A stretch of 64,000 bases of DNA from Paguma larvata (GCA_030068075.1 CM057839.1:23320167-23384166), one strand, 5' to 3'. Counted from the first letter of the stretch, positions 21,190 to 32,269 are shown. The notes: a model not told the origin generated them from the letters alone. Program-made: numbers and translations.

Positions 21190-21690
21190 TGTAAATATAT
21201 ATGTATATATATGAATATATATGAATATTACTCAGCCGTAACAAAAAGGAATGAAATCTTACCATTTATAATAACACCATGCTAAGTGAAATAAGTCAAA
21301 GAAGGAAAGATACCATATGATTTCACTTATTTGTAGATTCTAAGTGAAATCATATGATATTTGTCTTTTTCTTATTTTATTAAAAACAAAATAATGAACA
21401 AATAAAATGAAACATAAACAGGAAACAAACTGTTGGTTACCAGTGTGAAGAGTGATTTGGAAGGGGTGAAATAGGTGACTGGAATTAAAAGGTATAATTT
21501 AGTTAAAAATATGTCATGGGAATGTAATGTTCATCATAGGGAATATAGTCAATAATATTCTAGTAACTTCGCATGATGATGAATGGTAACTGGATTTATC
21601 ATGGGGATCAGTCATAACATATAAAAATAGCAAATCACTCCGATGTACACCTTGAACTAATTAGATATTGTATGTCAATGATACTTTGAA
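21190..21690 (+). mobile_element. old LINE-1 3' end, plus, with inner inverted duplication
   Basis: ATTACTCAGCCGTAACAAAA, GGAATGAAATCTTACCATTT, AAGTGAAATAAGTCAAAGAA and CATATGATTTCACTTA mark the ORF2 end. TTGGTTACCAGTGTGAAGAG, ATGGGAATGTAATGTTCATC and CTTGAACTAATTAGATATTG mark the 3' UTR. Between the two, at 21341-21380, sits an inverted copy of the AAAGACAAATATCATATGAT segment. Confidence 0.82.
21314..21356. repeat. perfect 16-bp inverted repeat within L1
   Basis: CATATGATTTCACTTA at 21314-21329 and its exact reverse complement at 21341-21356, with an 11-base spacer. The right arm continues for about 20 more bases as inverted L1 sequence. Confidence 0.95.
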
Positions 21691-22019
21691 AAAGATTAAC
21701 AAGAAAGCATTGTGGAGAAAACAGAATTTATAGATCTCTGTAATACACTGATGATATTGAGATGTCCTTCTCCCTGGAATGCAGAGTAAATGGAAAAAAC
21801 TCTGTTCTACATTTCCTTTGATGTAAATACTCCCATTAATTCCATCTGAATGGGAATTTCAGTTAAATCAGAACTTTTTACCCTGAAAAATACCAGATTT
21901 AGCACGATTTTGTATTTACACATATATTCTAAAATGACTTCAATCAAGTGTATGTGTATTGTGTACTTGTACATGTGTACACATGTATACACACTCTGAA
22001 GACTGAAAGAGAAGATTGC

Positions 22020-22440
22020 TATTGTTATCCTGCCATTTGAAACAACGTGGATTAACCTGGAAGACATTATGCTAAATGAAATAAGCCAGAAAGAAAGAAA
22101 AAAAAAAAACCCACATGATTTCACTTATATGTGGCATCTAAAACAGTGGAAACAGAGAGTAGAACAGTGGTTACTAGGGGTGAGGAGGTGGGGTAATGGG
22201 GAGAGGTTGGTTAAAGAGTACAAAGTTGCATTCATATAGCATGAAAAATTCTGGACATCTGACGTAAAGCATGAAGACTATAATTAATAACATAGTTTGA
22301 GTTCTGGGAGATTTGCTGAAGAAGATTTCAGGTGCTGTCACTATTTAAAAAATGGTAGCTATACAAGGAGATAGATATGTTAATTAGCTTGATTATAGTA
22401 ATCACTTCACTGTATATATATTTATCATATATTTTATTAT
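22020..22440 (+). mobile_element. old LINE-1 3' end, plus
   Basis: CCATTTGAAACAACGTGGAT, GACATTATGCTAAATGAAAT, AAGCCAGAAAGAAAG, ATGATTTCACTTATATGTGG, GTGGTTACTAGGGGTGAGGA and CAAAGTTGCATTCATATAGC follow the L1 order. It lies only about 330 bases downstream of the previous L1 3' end, in the same orientation and covering the same part, so it is a separate insertion or a duplication. The end runs into an AT-rich stretch up to about 22510. Confidence 0.8.
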
Positions 22441-22650
22441 ATATTCACTACATATAATATGCATTTATATATAATATAATATAACCTAAATATATACAAT
22501 TTTACTAAATAAAATATAGAACAAAGAAATAAAGTAAAAAATAAAAGAATCAGATTTGAAGAATAACAGAGAATACACTTCAATGTGGAGAGGTATAAAG
22601 CCTCATATGTATTAATATAGTTAGTAATATGCCTTGTCGAATATTTCATG

Positions 22651-22860
22651 TTTTTATTTTTTATTTTTTTAATATTTATTTATTTTCTGAGAGACAAGGG
22701 AGACAGAGCATGAGCAGGGGAGGGACAGAGAGAGAGGGACACAGAATGTGAAGCAGGATCCAGGCTCTGAGCTGTCAGCACAGAGGTTGACCCAGGAACT
22801 GCAAGATCATGACCTGAACGGAGGTCAGACGGTTAACTGACTGAGCCACCCAGGTGCCCC
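22651..22860 (-). mobile_element. CAN-SINE (felid type), minus
   Basis: T-rich tail, AATATTTATTTATTTTCTGA, AGCATGAGCAGGGGAGGGAC, AGCAGGATCCAGGCTCTGAG, and the head TGACTGAGCCACCCAGGTGC. Well preserved. The target duplication is not clear. Confidence 0.93.
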
Positions 22861-24968
22861 AAATACTTAGTGTCTTTCAAAACTGAAAAAAATGAATTAA
22901 GGTTTTGATGTGGTCAGAAATTATAAAGTGGCGAGCCTGAACTAAAAAGCGATGTACTAAGTGTTAATTGCAAACACAGGTCTTTCTCCAATGATGCCCA
23001 AAGTTTGTAAGGTTCTGAGAGCTCACATACCTCTTTGGTTTGAGGCTTTCCCTTCTTATGTTGGCATTTCATCTGTGACATTATTATTATTGTCAAGCTA
23101 CTATGTAGATTTACAATCATAATATATTTTTTCATATGTATATTATTTTTATCTATATGAACAGAGTTTTCTGACAAGTTTAAATATGTTTCCAAAGACC
23201 AGGTACAGAAATTAAATCTTGGCACTTCAACTACTGTTCATTCCACTTACCACAATATAACATTTACTCTACAGGTTGGGGACTAATATGACTTATTTTC
23301 TCAAAGTGATTTCATTTAGATTTGCAAGGGCCATGTTTAGAATACTTTAGACACTGTTTCAATGTAGTTAAAAAAAATTCGTCATTTGTCTAGTCAACAC
23401 AAATGAAGATTTTTTCATTGAATTTCCTCGATATATTACAAATGTATTCTGTATTATAATAATACATCCTTAAATAAACTTTCCACTTTAAGAACTCACG
23501 TGCTGATTAAGGTAAGCCTTTAATCTATATTTAATCTAAACAAAGCTACTGGTAGAAATTAACACATTCAGTTATTCAGGGGTGGGTTTTACTGTCTTAG
23601 AGGAAGCCACTGGCTTGACAGCATCCCTTCTAGAGGGGATTGGTTTTTACGATGTTCTGTTGTTTTTGGTTGTGTTATGGTGTTATAGAATAATTACCAT
23701 ATATCAGGCACTGAAATGTGAAGGTGTAAAAAACATTTAGATTTTATGGGTGGGACGCTGATTAGTGACCTGAAAGGGTTAATGCATCTTTTTCCCCATT
23801 ATTTAACAGGAAATAAGGTAGCCCTGATATTTTATGTTTATGTAAATAATAATACATTACTCTTGAATTATAGGCACTATTTTATTGTAACCTAAACATC
23901 AGTAAGTAAGTGTTACATGCCCACAGCTATTTTTCTGGAATTCACTTCCTTCTCATTCCTTCTCTTTCTTTGGTGTATTTCTTAAGTTTAAATGTCATAA
24001 GGACTTCTTTTGTGTATGTTTAAATAACAAAGAATGTTAGTTTCCCTCTTAGGGAAGCAGGCTCATTGGAGCTTTAATTCTTCCCAGGTTCCTCTTGGAG
24101 TGCGTTAAGCTGGCTCTTCAAGTAAAATATACCACATGTACAAAAGCTCTGACGCTCACTGCTGCATGTGGTTCTTCAAAGACAGCACCTCACATGTTGA
24201 TCCCTTTGCCACTCTGAGGCTGTCCCAGGATTCTCTCTATTGGTCCCTTTGAAAGGTCTTTGAAGTGCCACATGTAACTGCAGAAAGTCCTGGGATGCAT
24301 CACCACATTACGAATTCCAGCTGCAAGCCAGCTTCCTGCTGAAGTTTAGGGATTGGAAAGAGATCACAATATGCCATCCATCTTGTTAAAATAAACTCAA
24401 GAAAGTTGTGAAAGGGAAAAAAATGTAAGAGAATTGAATCTCAAAATAGCCTTCAGGCCCCTAATACATGAGATCTCTCACAATCAGTTGAATTTAGTAT
24501 TAGCTATGATATCTTTGTGGCAAATCCCTAACAAACTGAAAATAATGACTCTAAAGTAAATTCCCGCCTTTAGTGCTCTTCAGGATTCTGTCTCTCTCCC
24601 CACACCCCTCAACCTTTCTCTTTCACACAAATCTCAACTTGTCATCACTTTGCTCCACTTTTGGATATAGGCCTAAATGTATTTATTTTTAAAAGCACTA
24701 CTGACAATAACAGCCACAACAAAAATCTGTAGTTGGAATATTTAAAAAGGAAATACACAAATATTACCCATCTTAATATCTGTTGATGTTTGTGGAGTTA
24801 GCATAAGGAAAGGTCCTAATGTGATGGAAAAAAACAAAAACAAAAACAAAAACATTTTTATCATTGAGCTCATAAAAGGATAGACATATTGTGTTCTGGT
24901 CTTATTTAGCCAGGCCCAGAAAATTGTGGTGCATTATACATTGCTTGCTCAGGGTGTCTACTTAGGTT
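22861..24968. other. unassigned DNA including an E-box-rich patch
   Basis: No named repeat. Around 24060-24345 the base composition is less AT-rich and the hexamer CACATG/CATGTG occurs at 24133, 24165, 24191 and 24269. A (CAAAAA)n-like tract lies at about 24830-24853. A minus ORF of 103 codons at 22914-23225 has no domain I recognise. Confidence 0.5.
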
Positions 24969-25034
24969 CTCCTCCTCCTCCTCCTCCCACCCCCTCCCCC
25001 TCCTCCTCCTCCTCTTCCTCCTCCTCCTTCTTTT
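24969..25034 (+). repeat. (CCT)n polypyrimidine tract
   Basis: Imperfect CTC trinucleotide repeat with C runs in its centre and a TTC-rich end. It is a pure pyrimidine strand apart from a single A at about 24989. Confidence 0.93.
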
Positions 25035-25489
25035 TTGTCTATTCTATTTTTATAAAAGAAAACATGTTTTCTTTTAATGAAGTATTAATTTTGATCACAT
25101 GAATTTGTGTTCAAGTCCCTCTTCTCTTAATAGTATTTAATTAGGGGGAAAGTGGACACATACTTACTACCTTTTCTACGAACTCAGTGTTTGTCAGTAT
25201 CCATAACGATTTTAATCTATTCATCTCCCCTGTTTGTTCAGCATGTATTCTTTCAAAATAAATTTGCTCACATTTTATTACTATTTCTTTGTTGTTCCAA
25301 ATGTTCATACAGATCTGGACTTCGTTAAATCTCTATCCTAAATATAGTCAGTGTGGCTGTTGTTGGAGGACTGGAAAAAGCATCCTGTAAAACATGAACT
25401 GACTTTGATGACAAAATTTGGGTCCTCTTTAATTTTGGTAGATAGCTTTCATAATGACATAGCCCTTCTCTATCATCTGGGGAATTTCT

Positions 25490-25721
25490 TTTTTGAAAGC
25501 AAATAATTTTTAATGTTTATTTATTTTTGAGAGTGAGAAAGAGACAGAGTGCGAGCAGGGGAGGGGCAGAGAGAGGAGACACAGAATCTGAAGGAGGCTC
25601 CAGGCTCTGAGCTGTCAGCACAGAGCCCGACACGGGCTCAAACCCAGCAACTGTGAGATCAAGACCTGAGCTGAAATCAAGAGTTGGACATTTAACCAAA
25701 TGAGCCACCTAGACACCCCAA
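25490..25721 (-). mobile_element. CAN-SINE (felid type), minus, with 16-bp target duplication
   Basis: T-rich tail, TAATGTTTATTTATTTTTGA, GTGCGAGCAGGGGAGGGGCA, CAGGCTCCAGGCTCTGAGCT shifted by a few mutations, and head AATGAGCCACCTAGACACCC. CATCTGGGGAATTTCT (25474-25489) recurs with one change at 25722-25737. Confidence 0.94.
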
Positions 25722-26673
25722 CATCTGGAGAATTTCTATCTTCTGACTCTTGAACTGGAGATCCCATGCTCTGGATCTAGTGTATTCTGCATTCATGGCA
25801 TACATCCTTCCCCCAAATAAGTTTTGGAAAATAAGTCTTCCAGGAGCTTTCTCTGAAAGGCTCTAGGTGAATTATTTGATTGTGCTCATACATGTCTGAA
25901 AATGTGTTTTCTCTTACTCCTACCCAACTCCTGATTTATAAGTAGATATGCTTAAAAATTTAAATTGTGAAAATTTTTCCAAATATTTTTTGTGATGCAA
26001 AAATAAATAATATAAAATTTACAATCGTAACCATTCTTAACTGTTTAACATTAACATTTAACCATTTTAACAACTCCCATTTCTTCTTTCTCCCTAGCTG
26101 TTTTCTCTTTCTGTGAATTCCTAGCTATTTTCTCTTTCTGTGAATTTGACTACTTTAGACACCTTGTATAAGTCGAATTATATAGTATTTGTCTTTTTGT
26201 GACTGATTTATTTTACTTAGCATGATGCCCAAAGGTTCATGTATACTGAAGCATGTGACAACATTTCCTTTCTTTTTAAGGCTGACTAATATTCCACTTT
26301 ACATTTATAAATACCAGTTTTTGTTTTCCCATTCATGCATCAGTGGGCATTTGGACTGCTTATACCTCTTGGATACTGTGAATAATGCTGCTGTGAAAAT
26401 GAGTGTGTAAATATCCCTTCCAAACTCTGCTTTCAATTACTTTGGATAAAACCCAGAAGCGGCATTATTGGATCATAAGACAGTTCTATTTTTACTTTTG
26501 GGAGAAAATTCCATACTGTTTTCCAGTGTTTGCACCATTTTAAAACTCCATGAACAGTGAACAAAAGAGCCAATTTCTCCACAGCTGTGGCAGCTTCTGT
26601 TATGTTTTCTTGTTATCAGTTTTATTTTCATTTTATACATTCTAATGGGTATAAAGTGCTACCCTACTGTGTG

Positions 26674-26883
26674 TTTTTTTTAAGTTTATTTATTTTGAGA
26701 GAGAGAGAGAGAGCACACATGAAGGAGGGCAGAGAGAGAAGGAGAGAGAGAATTTCTAGCAGGTTCCATGCTGTCAGTGCAGAGCCCAACTCGAGGCTCA
26801 AACTCACCGACCATGAGATAATGACTTGAGCCCAAACTAAGAGTCTGACACTTAACTGACTGAGCCATCCAGCCACCCCCCCC
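26674..26883 (-). mobile_element. CAN-SINE in the L1, minus
   Basis: T run, TAAGTTTATTTATTTTGAGA, GA tract, CAGGTTCCATGCTGTCAGTG, CGACCATGAGATAATGACTT, and head TGACTGAGCCATCCAGCCAC followed by a C run. The L1 resumes at CTATAGTTTTGATTCGCATT, so the insertion split the L1 3' end. Confidence 0.93.
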
Positions 26884-28623
26884 AACTATAGTTTTGATTC
26901 GCATTTCTCTGATGATTAGGGATGTTAAGCATCTTTTCATATACTTGCTATTTGTATATTATCTTTGGAGAAATATTTATTTAAGTCCTTTGCTCATATT
27001 TTAATTGGGTTAATTATTTTTTGTTGTTAAGATATAGGATATTTTTTTAAAAATAAACGTTCTAGATATAAATCTCCTATTAGATGATTGGTAAATATCT
27101 TCTCCAATTCTGTAGATTCCAGTTTCACTCTGCTGATTGTGTCCTTTGATGTACATGAGTTTTCAATGTGATGTAGTTCCATTTGTTTATTTTTGCCATT
27201 GTTACTTTGGCTTTGTGTTGTCATATACAAAATCGTTCCGATGTCTAACCTCATGAAGCTTTTCCCTATGTTTCCTTCTAGTTTTGTAATTTTAGGTCTT
27301 ATGTTTTAGGTCCTTAATCCATCTTGTGTTACCTTTATGTATGGGATAAGATACGGATCTATTTTCAGACCTTCTTTGGTGTATTTTCAGTTTTCCCAAT
27401 GCCATTTATTAACAAGACTGTCCTTTTCCTGTTGAGTGATTGTGGCACCACTGACAAAGATCGTCTGAGCATATACACAAACATATATTTCTGGAATCTC
27501 CATTTTTTTCCATTGGTCTATTTTGTTGGGAGCTGTTTTGGGCTCGCAGGTTGAAACCCCTCTCGGTGTGGAAAAGGTTGAAGTAAAGCTTCCGCCAGCC
27601 AAACTGGCGCCTAATCTTACCTCCTTCTAAATAATCTTTCAGGCCTGGATTTCTTGAACCGCTTTCATTGGCTTAAGGGACATAATGCTCTTTGGTTTTA
27701 TGGCATATGGAAAAGGGGACCTGGTCTTGATGGATAAAATCTGAATGAGAGAAACCTGGTCAGAAGTAACCTCAAAGTTGCCTCTTGGGGATAGGTTACA
27801 CAAATTGATCATATAGAATAGCAGTTATGAGTTGGCTAGAAATGAGCAGATGTTAGGCCCCAAAGCTCCTTGAACCAAACTAGATTTTCCCTGCAGGTAT
27901 CACATTGTGTTAATCATCCCCTCAGCCCCACCATAAGACCTCAAGGCACATCTCCTTAAAGCTTCTCTCAGTATTTGATTAACAGACTGATAGGAGAGGT
28001 TGTAAAGAGACTTGGGACCTTCTCTGGAGGTTGGCTTAGCCCAGAAGTTAGGAGCACTGTTTACAGATAAGGTACAAACAATAGCCAAACAAAAGTAGCT
28101 ACACATACCTTCACTGATCAACAACAAACGTTGAGTACCTTCCTGAGGTTAACATTTCACGAATCCTTTTGCTATTCCCATCCCCAAGCTCCTTTATAAT
28201 AAAAAGGCAATAACAAAATACTTTCACAGAAACTGCTGTTTGTATAAAGAACAGATAAACATGAGCCCTTATGATATAGGCTCACTCACTCATAAAGGAA
28301 AAGAACTTAGAGATCATGTGTCTACCTCCTCCATCATAGTTAAAGATTATGGATAGAATGTCTCCTAAACTATCTATAGATGGTTAACATAGGTCTTAAG
28401 GCAACAATGTATGCGCCCTCTGTTTACCAAGGGCTACGACAATGCTGCTTTCTTCCTAAAAACTTTATCTTGTTATTTCCTCTGCTTTGCCTAAAAAACA
28501 ATGTGTAACTTTGGAACAAAGTCACTGCCTAATCTAAGTCTGAGGGATTCGCAAATATGCCAACCTAAGAAAAATTGTTAATGATGCCTTGTCACGGATG
28601 TATTGTCACTCGCTACCTTTAAA

Positions 28624-28629
28624 AATAAA
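28624..28629 (+). promoter_or_regulatory. AATAAA in the LTR (possible polyadenylation signal)
   Basis: AATAAA lies within CTACCTTTAAAAATAAAGAC, about 185 bases before the LTR end. It could be the R-region polyadenylation signal, or the overlapping TTTAAAAATAA could be a TATA-like element. Position alone cannot decide. Confidence 0.4.
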
Positions 28630-28648
28630 GACACTGAAACTAGGAGGT

Positions 28649-28694
28649 CGGAGATGCCAGAATAGAGACACCAGAATGGCGGAGATGCCAGAAT
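28649..28694 (+). repeat. 15-bp direct repeat inside the LTR
   Basis: CGGAGATGCCAGAAT occurs at 28649-28663 and at 28680-28694, with a related ACACCAGAAT between them. This is a short internal duplication just downstream of the AATAAA. Confidence 0.85.
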
Positions 28695-29262
28695 TACCAG
28701 GGCTGCCTGCTTGGTCATCATATTCCATCTCACTCCTGGCTCTCTCACTTCATTTTGCCTGACCGTCTGTCCTTCGTGGACTCCTAGATTTGCCGGAACA
28801 AGGACCCTGGCACTATTTGTCTGTCTTTAGGCCATCACCATACTGTTGGGTTGATTATAACTTTGTACTATATTTTGAAACTACAAAGTGTTAGTTCCCC
28901 AAATCTTTCTTTTTAAAAATTGTTCTGGCTCTTCAGGGTTCCTTGAGATTCTACATGAATTTTAAGATAATTTTTATATTTTTGCTAAAATGCTTTAGGT
29001 GTTATGGACATTTTAACAATAAATCTTTCAATCCTTGAATTTATGTTGCTTTTCCATTTATTTGTGCCTTCTTTTATACTTCTTCAGCAAATTTTGTGAT
29101 TTTCAGTGTACAAGTTTTTCACCTTCTTGGTTAGGTTTATTCCTGAGTAGTTCATTATTTTCGATGCTATTATAAATGGAATTGTCTTCTTAATTTTATT
29201 TTAGCATTGTTCATTTTTAAAATTAATTGCTCATTCTTAATGTATAGAAGTGCAACTGAGTT

Positions 29263-30135
29263 TTATGTGTTGATTTTGCATCTGAAAGCTTTGTAGAATT
29301 TATTAATTCTAACAGGATTTTTTGTGGAATCTTCAGGGGTTTCTACAGGTAAGATCATAGTATCTGTGAACAGACATAATTTTACTTCTTTCTTTCCAAT
29401 TTGTAGGTCTACAATTTTTTTGTGTTGCCTAATTACTGGGGCTAAGACTTCCAATAGTATGTCAAATAAAAGTGGAAAAAGTAGACAACCTTGTATTGTT
29501 CCTAATCTTAGAAAAAAACTTTCAGTTTTTCACCACCGAGTGTGAAGTTAGCTATGGGTTTTTCTTTCATAAATAGCTGTATTACATTGATGTAGTTTTC
29601 ATCTATTATTAGTTTTTGAGTGTTTTTATCATGAAAAGCTGTTGAATGGTTTCATATGGGTTTTCTGCATCAAATGAGATGATTATATTCTTTCATCATT
29701 CTATTAACGGAATATATTGCATTGATTGATTTCCTTATGTTGAATTAATTTATAGTCTATGAATAAATCTTACTTGGCGTAGTGTATAGTATCTTTGTGA
29801 TGCTATTAAATTCAGTTTGCTATTATTATTTTTTTGAGGATTTTTGCATCAGTATTCATCAGGGGTATTTTTCTAGTTTGTTTTCATTTTGCAGTGTCTT
29901 TGTTTGGCTTTGATATCAGAATAATGCTGACCTCAAAGAATGAGCTTGACAGTGTCCACTCTTCAAATTTTGGAAGAGTTTCAGAAAGACTGGTGTTAAT
30001 TCTTCTTAAATTGTAGAATCCTCCAGTAAAGTCATTTGGTCCTGAGCTTCTCTTTGTTGGGACATTTTTGACTATTGATTCAATCTCTGTAGTCATTATT
30101 GATCTTTTCAGATCTTTTTTTTTGGGGGGGGGCAT
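29263..30135 (-). pseudogene. L1 ORF2 reverse transcriptase pseudogene
   Basis: Minus-strand pieces of the L1 reverse transcriptase. At 30135-29884 the frame carries SIMTTEIESIVKNVPTKRSS and GPNDFTGGFY (family form: KKSPGPDGFTAEFY), SFFEVSIILI and KPNKDTAK. At 29454-29263 it carries LAPVIRQHKKIVDLQIGKKE and VKLCLFTDTM, where the family has FADDM. The second catalytic aspartate is replaced by T (29356-29370), so the active site is destroyed. Stops and frameshifts separate the pieces. The parent enzyme copies L1 RNA at the nicked target in the nucleus. Confidence 0.87.
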
Positions 30136-30297
30136 ATGTGGGGGAGAGGAAGAGAGAGGGGACCAGAGGATCCCAAGTGGGGTCCTTGCTGAAAGCCTAA
30201 CAGCAGAGAGCCCACCATCGGGCTTAAACTCATGAACTGTGAGATCCTGACCTGAGCTGAAGTTGGATGCTCGACTGACTCAGCCACCCAGGTGCCC
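30114..30297 (-). mobile_element. CAN-SINE in the L1 reverse transcriptase region, minus
   Basis: T and G runs at the tail side, GGGGAGAGGAAGAGAGAG, CATGAACTGTGAGATCCTGA, and head CGACTGACTCAGCCACCCAG. TGATCTTTTCAGAT (30100-30113) recurs as TGATCTCTTCAGAT at 30298-30311. This target duplication lies inside L1 coding sequence. Confidence 0.92.
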
Positions 30298-31249
30298 TGA
30301 TCTCTTCAGATTCTCTAACCTTTCCAGATTCAGGACTGGTGGCTGTGTGTTTCTAGGAACTTATCCATTTATTCTACATTACCCAGATTATTGGCCTACA
30401 GTTGTTCATAATATTCTCTTGTAATCTTTTTCATTTCTGTAACATTGGTTGTAATGTCTCCTATTTTATTTCTGATTTTTGTTATTTGAATCTTTTCTCC
30501 TTTTCTCCTATTCTCTTGTTAATCTAGAAATTGTTTGTCTAGAAATCTAGAATTGTTTGTCAATTTTTCTGAGCTTTTAATAAACCTAACTCTTAATTTT
30601 ATTGTTTCTGTTAGATTGTTTTTCTATTCTCAATTTTATTTAAATCTGTTCTTATCTTTATTATTTCTTTCTTTCTGCTAACTTTGAGTTTAGTTTGTTC
30701 TTTCTTTCCAAGTTTTTGAAGATGTGAATCAGGCTGTTGATTTATATTATATATTATTTAAATTGTACTTATTTGCAGCTATAAACTTTTCTTTTAGCAC
30801 TGTTTCAGTTCATCTAATAAACTTTGGTATACTGTTTTCATTTCCATTTGTCTCAAAGTATTTTCTAATTGCCCTTGTGCCTTCTTTTTGACCCTGTAGT
30901 TGTTTAGAATCATGTGATTTAATTTCTACATGTTAATGACTACTTTTCAGTTTTTCTCATGATTGATTTCTGTTTTCATTCCATTGTGATCACAAAAGGT
31001 ACATTGTATAACTTCAATCATCTTAAATTTTTTAAAGCTTGTTTTCTGATATAACATGATTTATCATGAAGAATGGTCGATGTGAACTTGAGAAGACTGT
31101 GTATTCTGCTGTTTTGTGGCTCAGTGTTCTGTAGGTCTGTCAGGTACAATTGGCTATAATGTTATTGATCTATAATGTTCAAGTTCCCCTATTTTCTTAT
31201 TAATCTTCTGTTTGTCTTTCTATCCATTATTTAAAGTATTATAGTTTCC

Positions 31250-31447
31250 AGGGTCACCTGGGTGGCTCAATTTATTAAGTGTCTGACTCTTGATTTCAGC
31301 TCAGTCATGTCATAGATTGTGAGTTTGAGCCCTAAGTCAGGCTCTGCACTGACAGCAAGAAGCCTGCTTGGGATTCTCTCTCCCTCTCTTTCTTCCCCTC
31401 TCCTGCTTGCATTCTCTCTTGAAATAAATAAATAAACTTAAAAAAAT
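31250..31447 (+). mobile_element. CAN-SINE in the L1, plus
   Basis: Head AGGGTCACCTGGGTGGCTCA, middle CTCTGCACTGACAGCAAGAA, tail AAATAAATAAATAAACTTAA. AAAGTATTATAGTTTCC (31233-31249) recurs as AAAGTATTACAGTCTCC (31448-31464). Confidence 0.94.
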
Positions 31448-31569
31448 AAAGTATTACAGTCTCCTACTATTATTGTGTTGCTGTCTATTTCTCTTTTCAG
31501 TTCTGGAAAATGTTGTTTTATATTTGTAGGAACTCTGAAGCTTGGTGCTCAAATATTTATAATTGTTCT

Positions 31570-31777
31570 GGGGCACCTGGGTGGCTCTGTTGGTTGAGCG
31601 TCCGACTTCAGCTCAGGTCATGATCTCACGGTCCGTGAGTTTGAGCCCCACATCGGGCTCTGTGCCGATAGCTCAGAGCCTGGAGCCTGCTTCAGATTCT
31701 GTGTCTCCCTCTCTCTCTGCCCCTCCCCTGCTCATGCCCTGTCACTCTCTGCCTCAAAAATAAACATTAAAAAAATA
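31570..31777 (+). mobile_element. CAN-SINE in the L1, plus, well preserved
   Basis: Head GGGGCACCTGGGTGGCTCTG, GAGTTTGAGCCCCACATCGG, CTCAGAGCCTGGAGCCTGCT, CTCTCTCTGCCCCTCCCCTG, tail AAAAATAAACATTAAAAAAA. TTATAATTGTTCT is found at 31557-31569 and 31778-31790. CpGs remain in the head and B-box region, a sign of youth. Confidence 0.96.
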
Positions 31778-32007
31778 TTATAATTGTTCTATCTTCTTAA
31801 TTGACATTTTAATCATTATATAATGTCCTTTTTTGCCTCTTGACCAATTTTTGACTTAAAGTCTACTACAATCAGTTTTAGTATAGCCACCACTACTCTG
31901 TTTTTGTTACCAGTGGAATGGAATATCTTTTCTCATCCTTTCCCTTTCAGCCTATGTGTGCCTGCAAATCTAAAGTCTCAAAAATTGTCATAAAAGTATC
32001 TTTCTGA

Positions 32008-32151
32008 GGGGTGGGTGGCTCAGTTGGTTAAGCAGCCGAGTTCAGCTCAGGTCACGATCTCACAGTTTGTGAGTTCGAGCCCCGTGTCAGGTTCTATGCT
32101 GTGGCACCTCCTTTGGATTCTGTGTCCCCCTCTCTCTCTGAACCTCTCCTA

Positions 32152-32200
<49 letters not shown>

Positions 32201-32228
32201 CCCTAATAAAGAAACATTAAAAAAGTTA
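32008..32228 (+). mobile_element. CAN-SINE in the L1, plus, with expanded CT tract
   Basis: Head GGGGTGGGTGGCTCAGTTGG, GTGAGTTCGAGCCCCGTGTC, then a long CT run and an AATAAAGAAACATTAAAAAA tail. AAAAGTATCTTTCTGA is duplicated perfectly at 31992-32007 and 32229-32244. The segment TGACAGCTCAGAGCCTGGAGCC is shortened. Confidence 0.96.
32155..32198 (+). repeat. (TC)n microsatellite, 22 units, inside a SINE
   Basis: Pure TC run grown from the normal CTCTCTCT part of the SINE body. It is likely variable in length. Confidence 0.97.
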
Positions 32229-32243
32229 AAAAGTATCTTTCTG

Positions 32244-32269
32244 AAATAAATAAATAAATAAATAAATAA
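32244..32269 (+). repeat. (AAAT)n microsatellite
   Basis: Six and a half AAAT units immediately after the SINE target duplication. Confidence 0.95.

Larger units (their letters stand above)
27524..28812 (+). mobile_element. solo LTR of an endogenous retrovirus, class II-like, 1,289 bp
   Basis: The insert starts TGTTGGGAGCTGTTTTGGGC and ends GGAACAAGGACCCTGGCA, so it has TG...CA ends. It is flanked on both sides by CTATTT (27518-27523 and 28813-28818), and the old L1 sequence continues across the joined site, proving insertion into the L1. A 6-bp duplication and a long LTR fit betaretrovirus-like (ERVK, class II) elements. AATAAA at 28624-28629 and a pyrimidine-rich 3' part suggest plus orientation. 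No internal gag, pro, pol or env sequence is present, so recombination between two LTRs has removed it. I do not know the family name. Confidence 0.87.

Noticed and set aside
27524..28812. Full provirus or retroviral coding sequence
   Set aside because: The insert is a single LTR-sized unit between two target repeats. No gag, pro, pol or env motif appears in any frame.
31563..31763. SINE-encoded ORFs (also at 37207, 39269, 61543 and others) with repeated SAQVMISRSVSSSP-like peptides
   Set aside because: These are translations of the SINE body in one frame and recur because the repeat recurs. There is no evidence of a protein.
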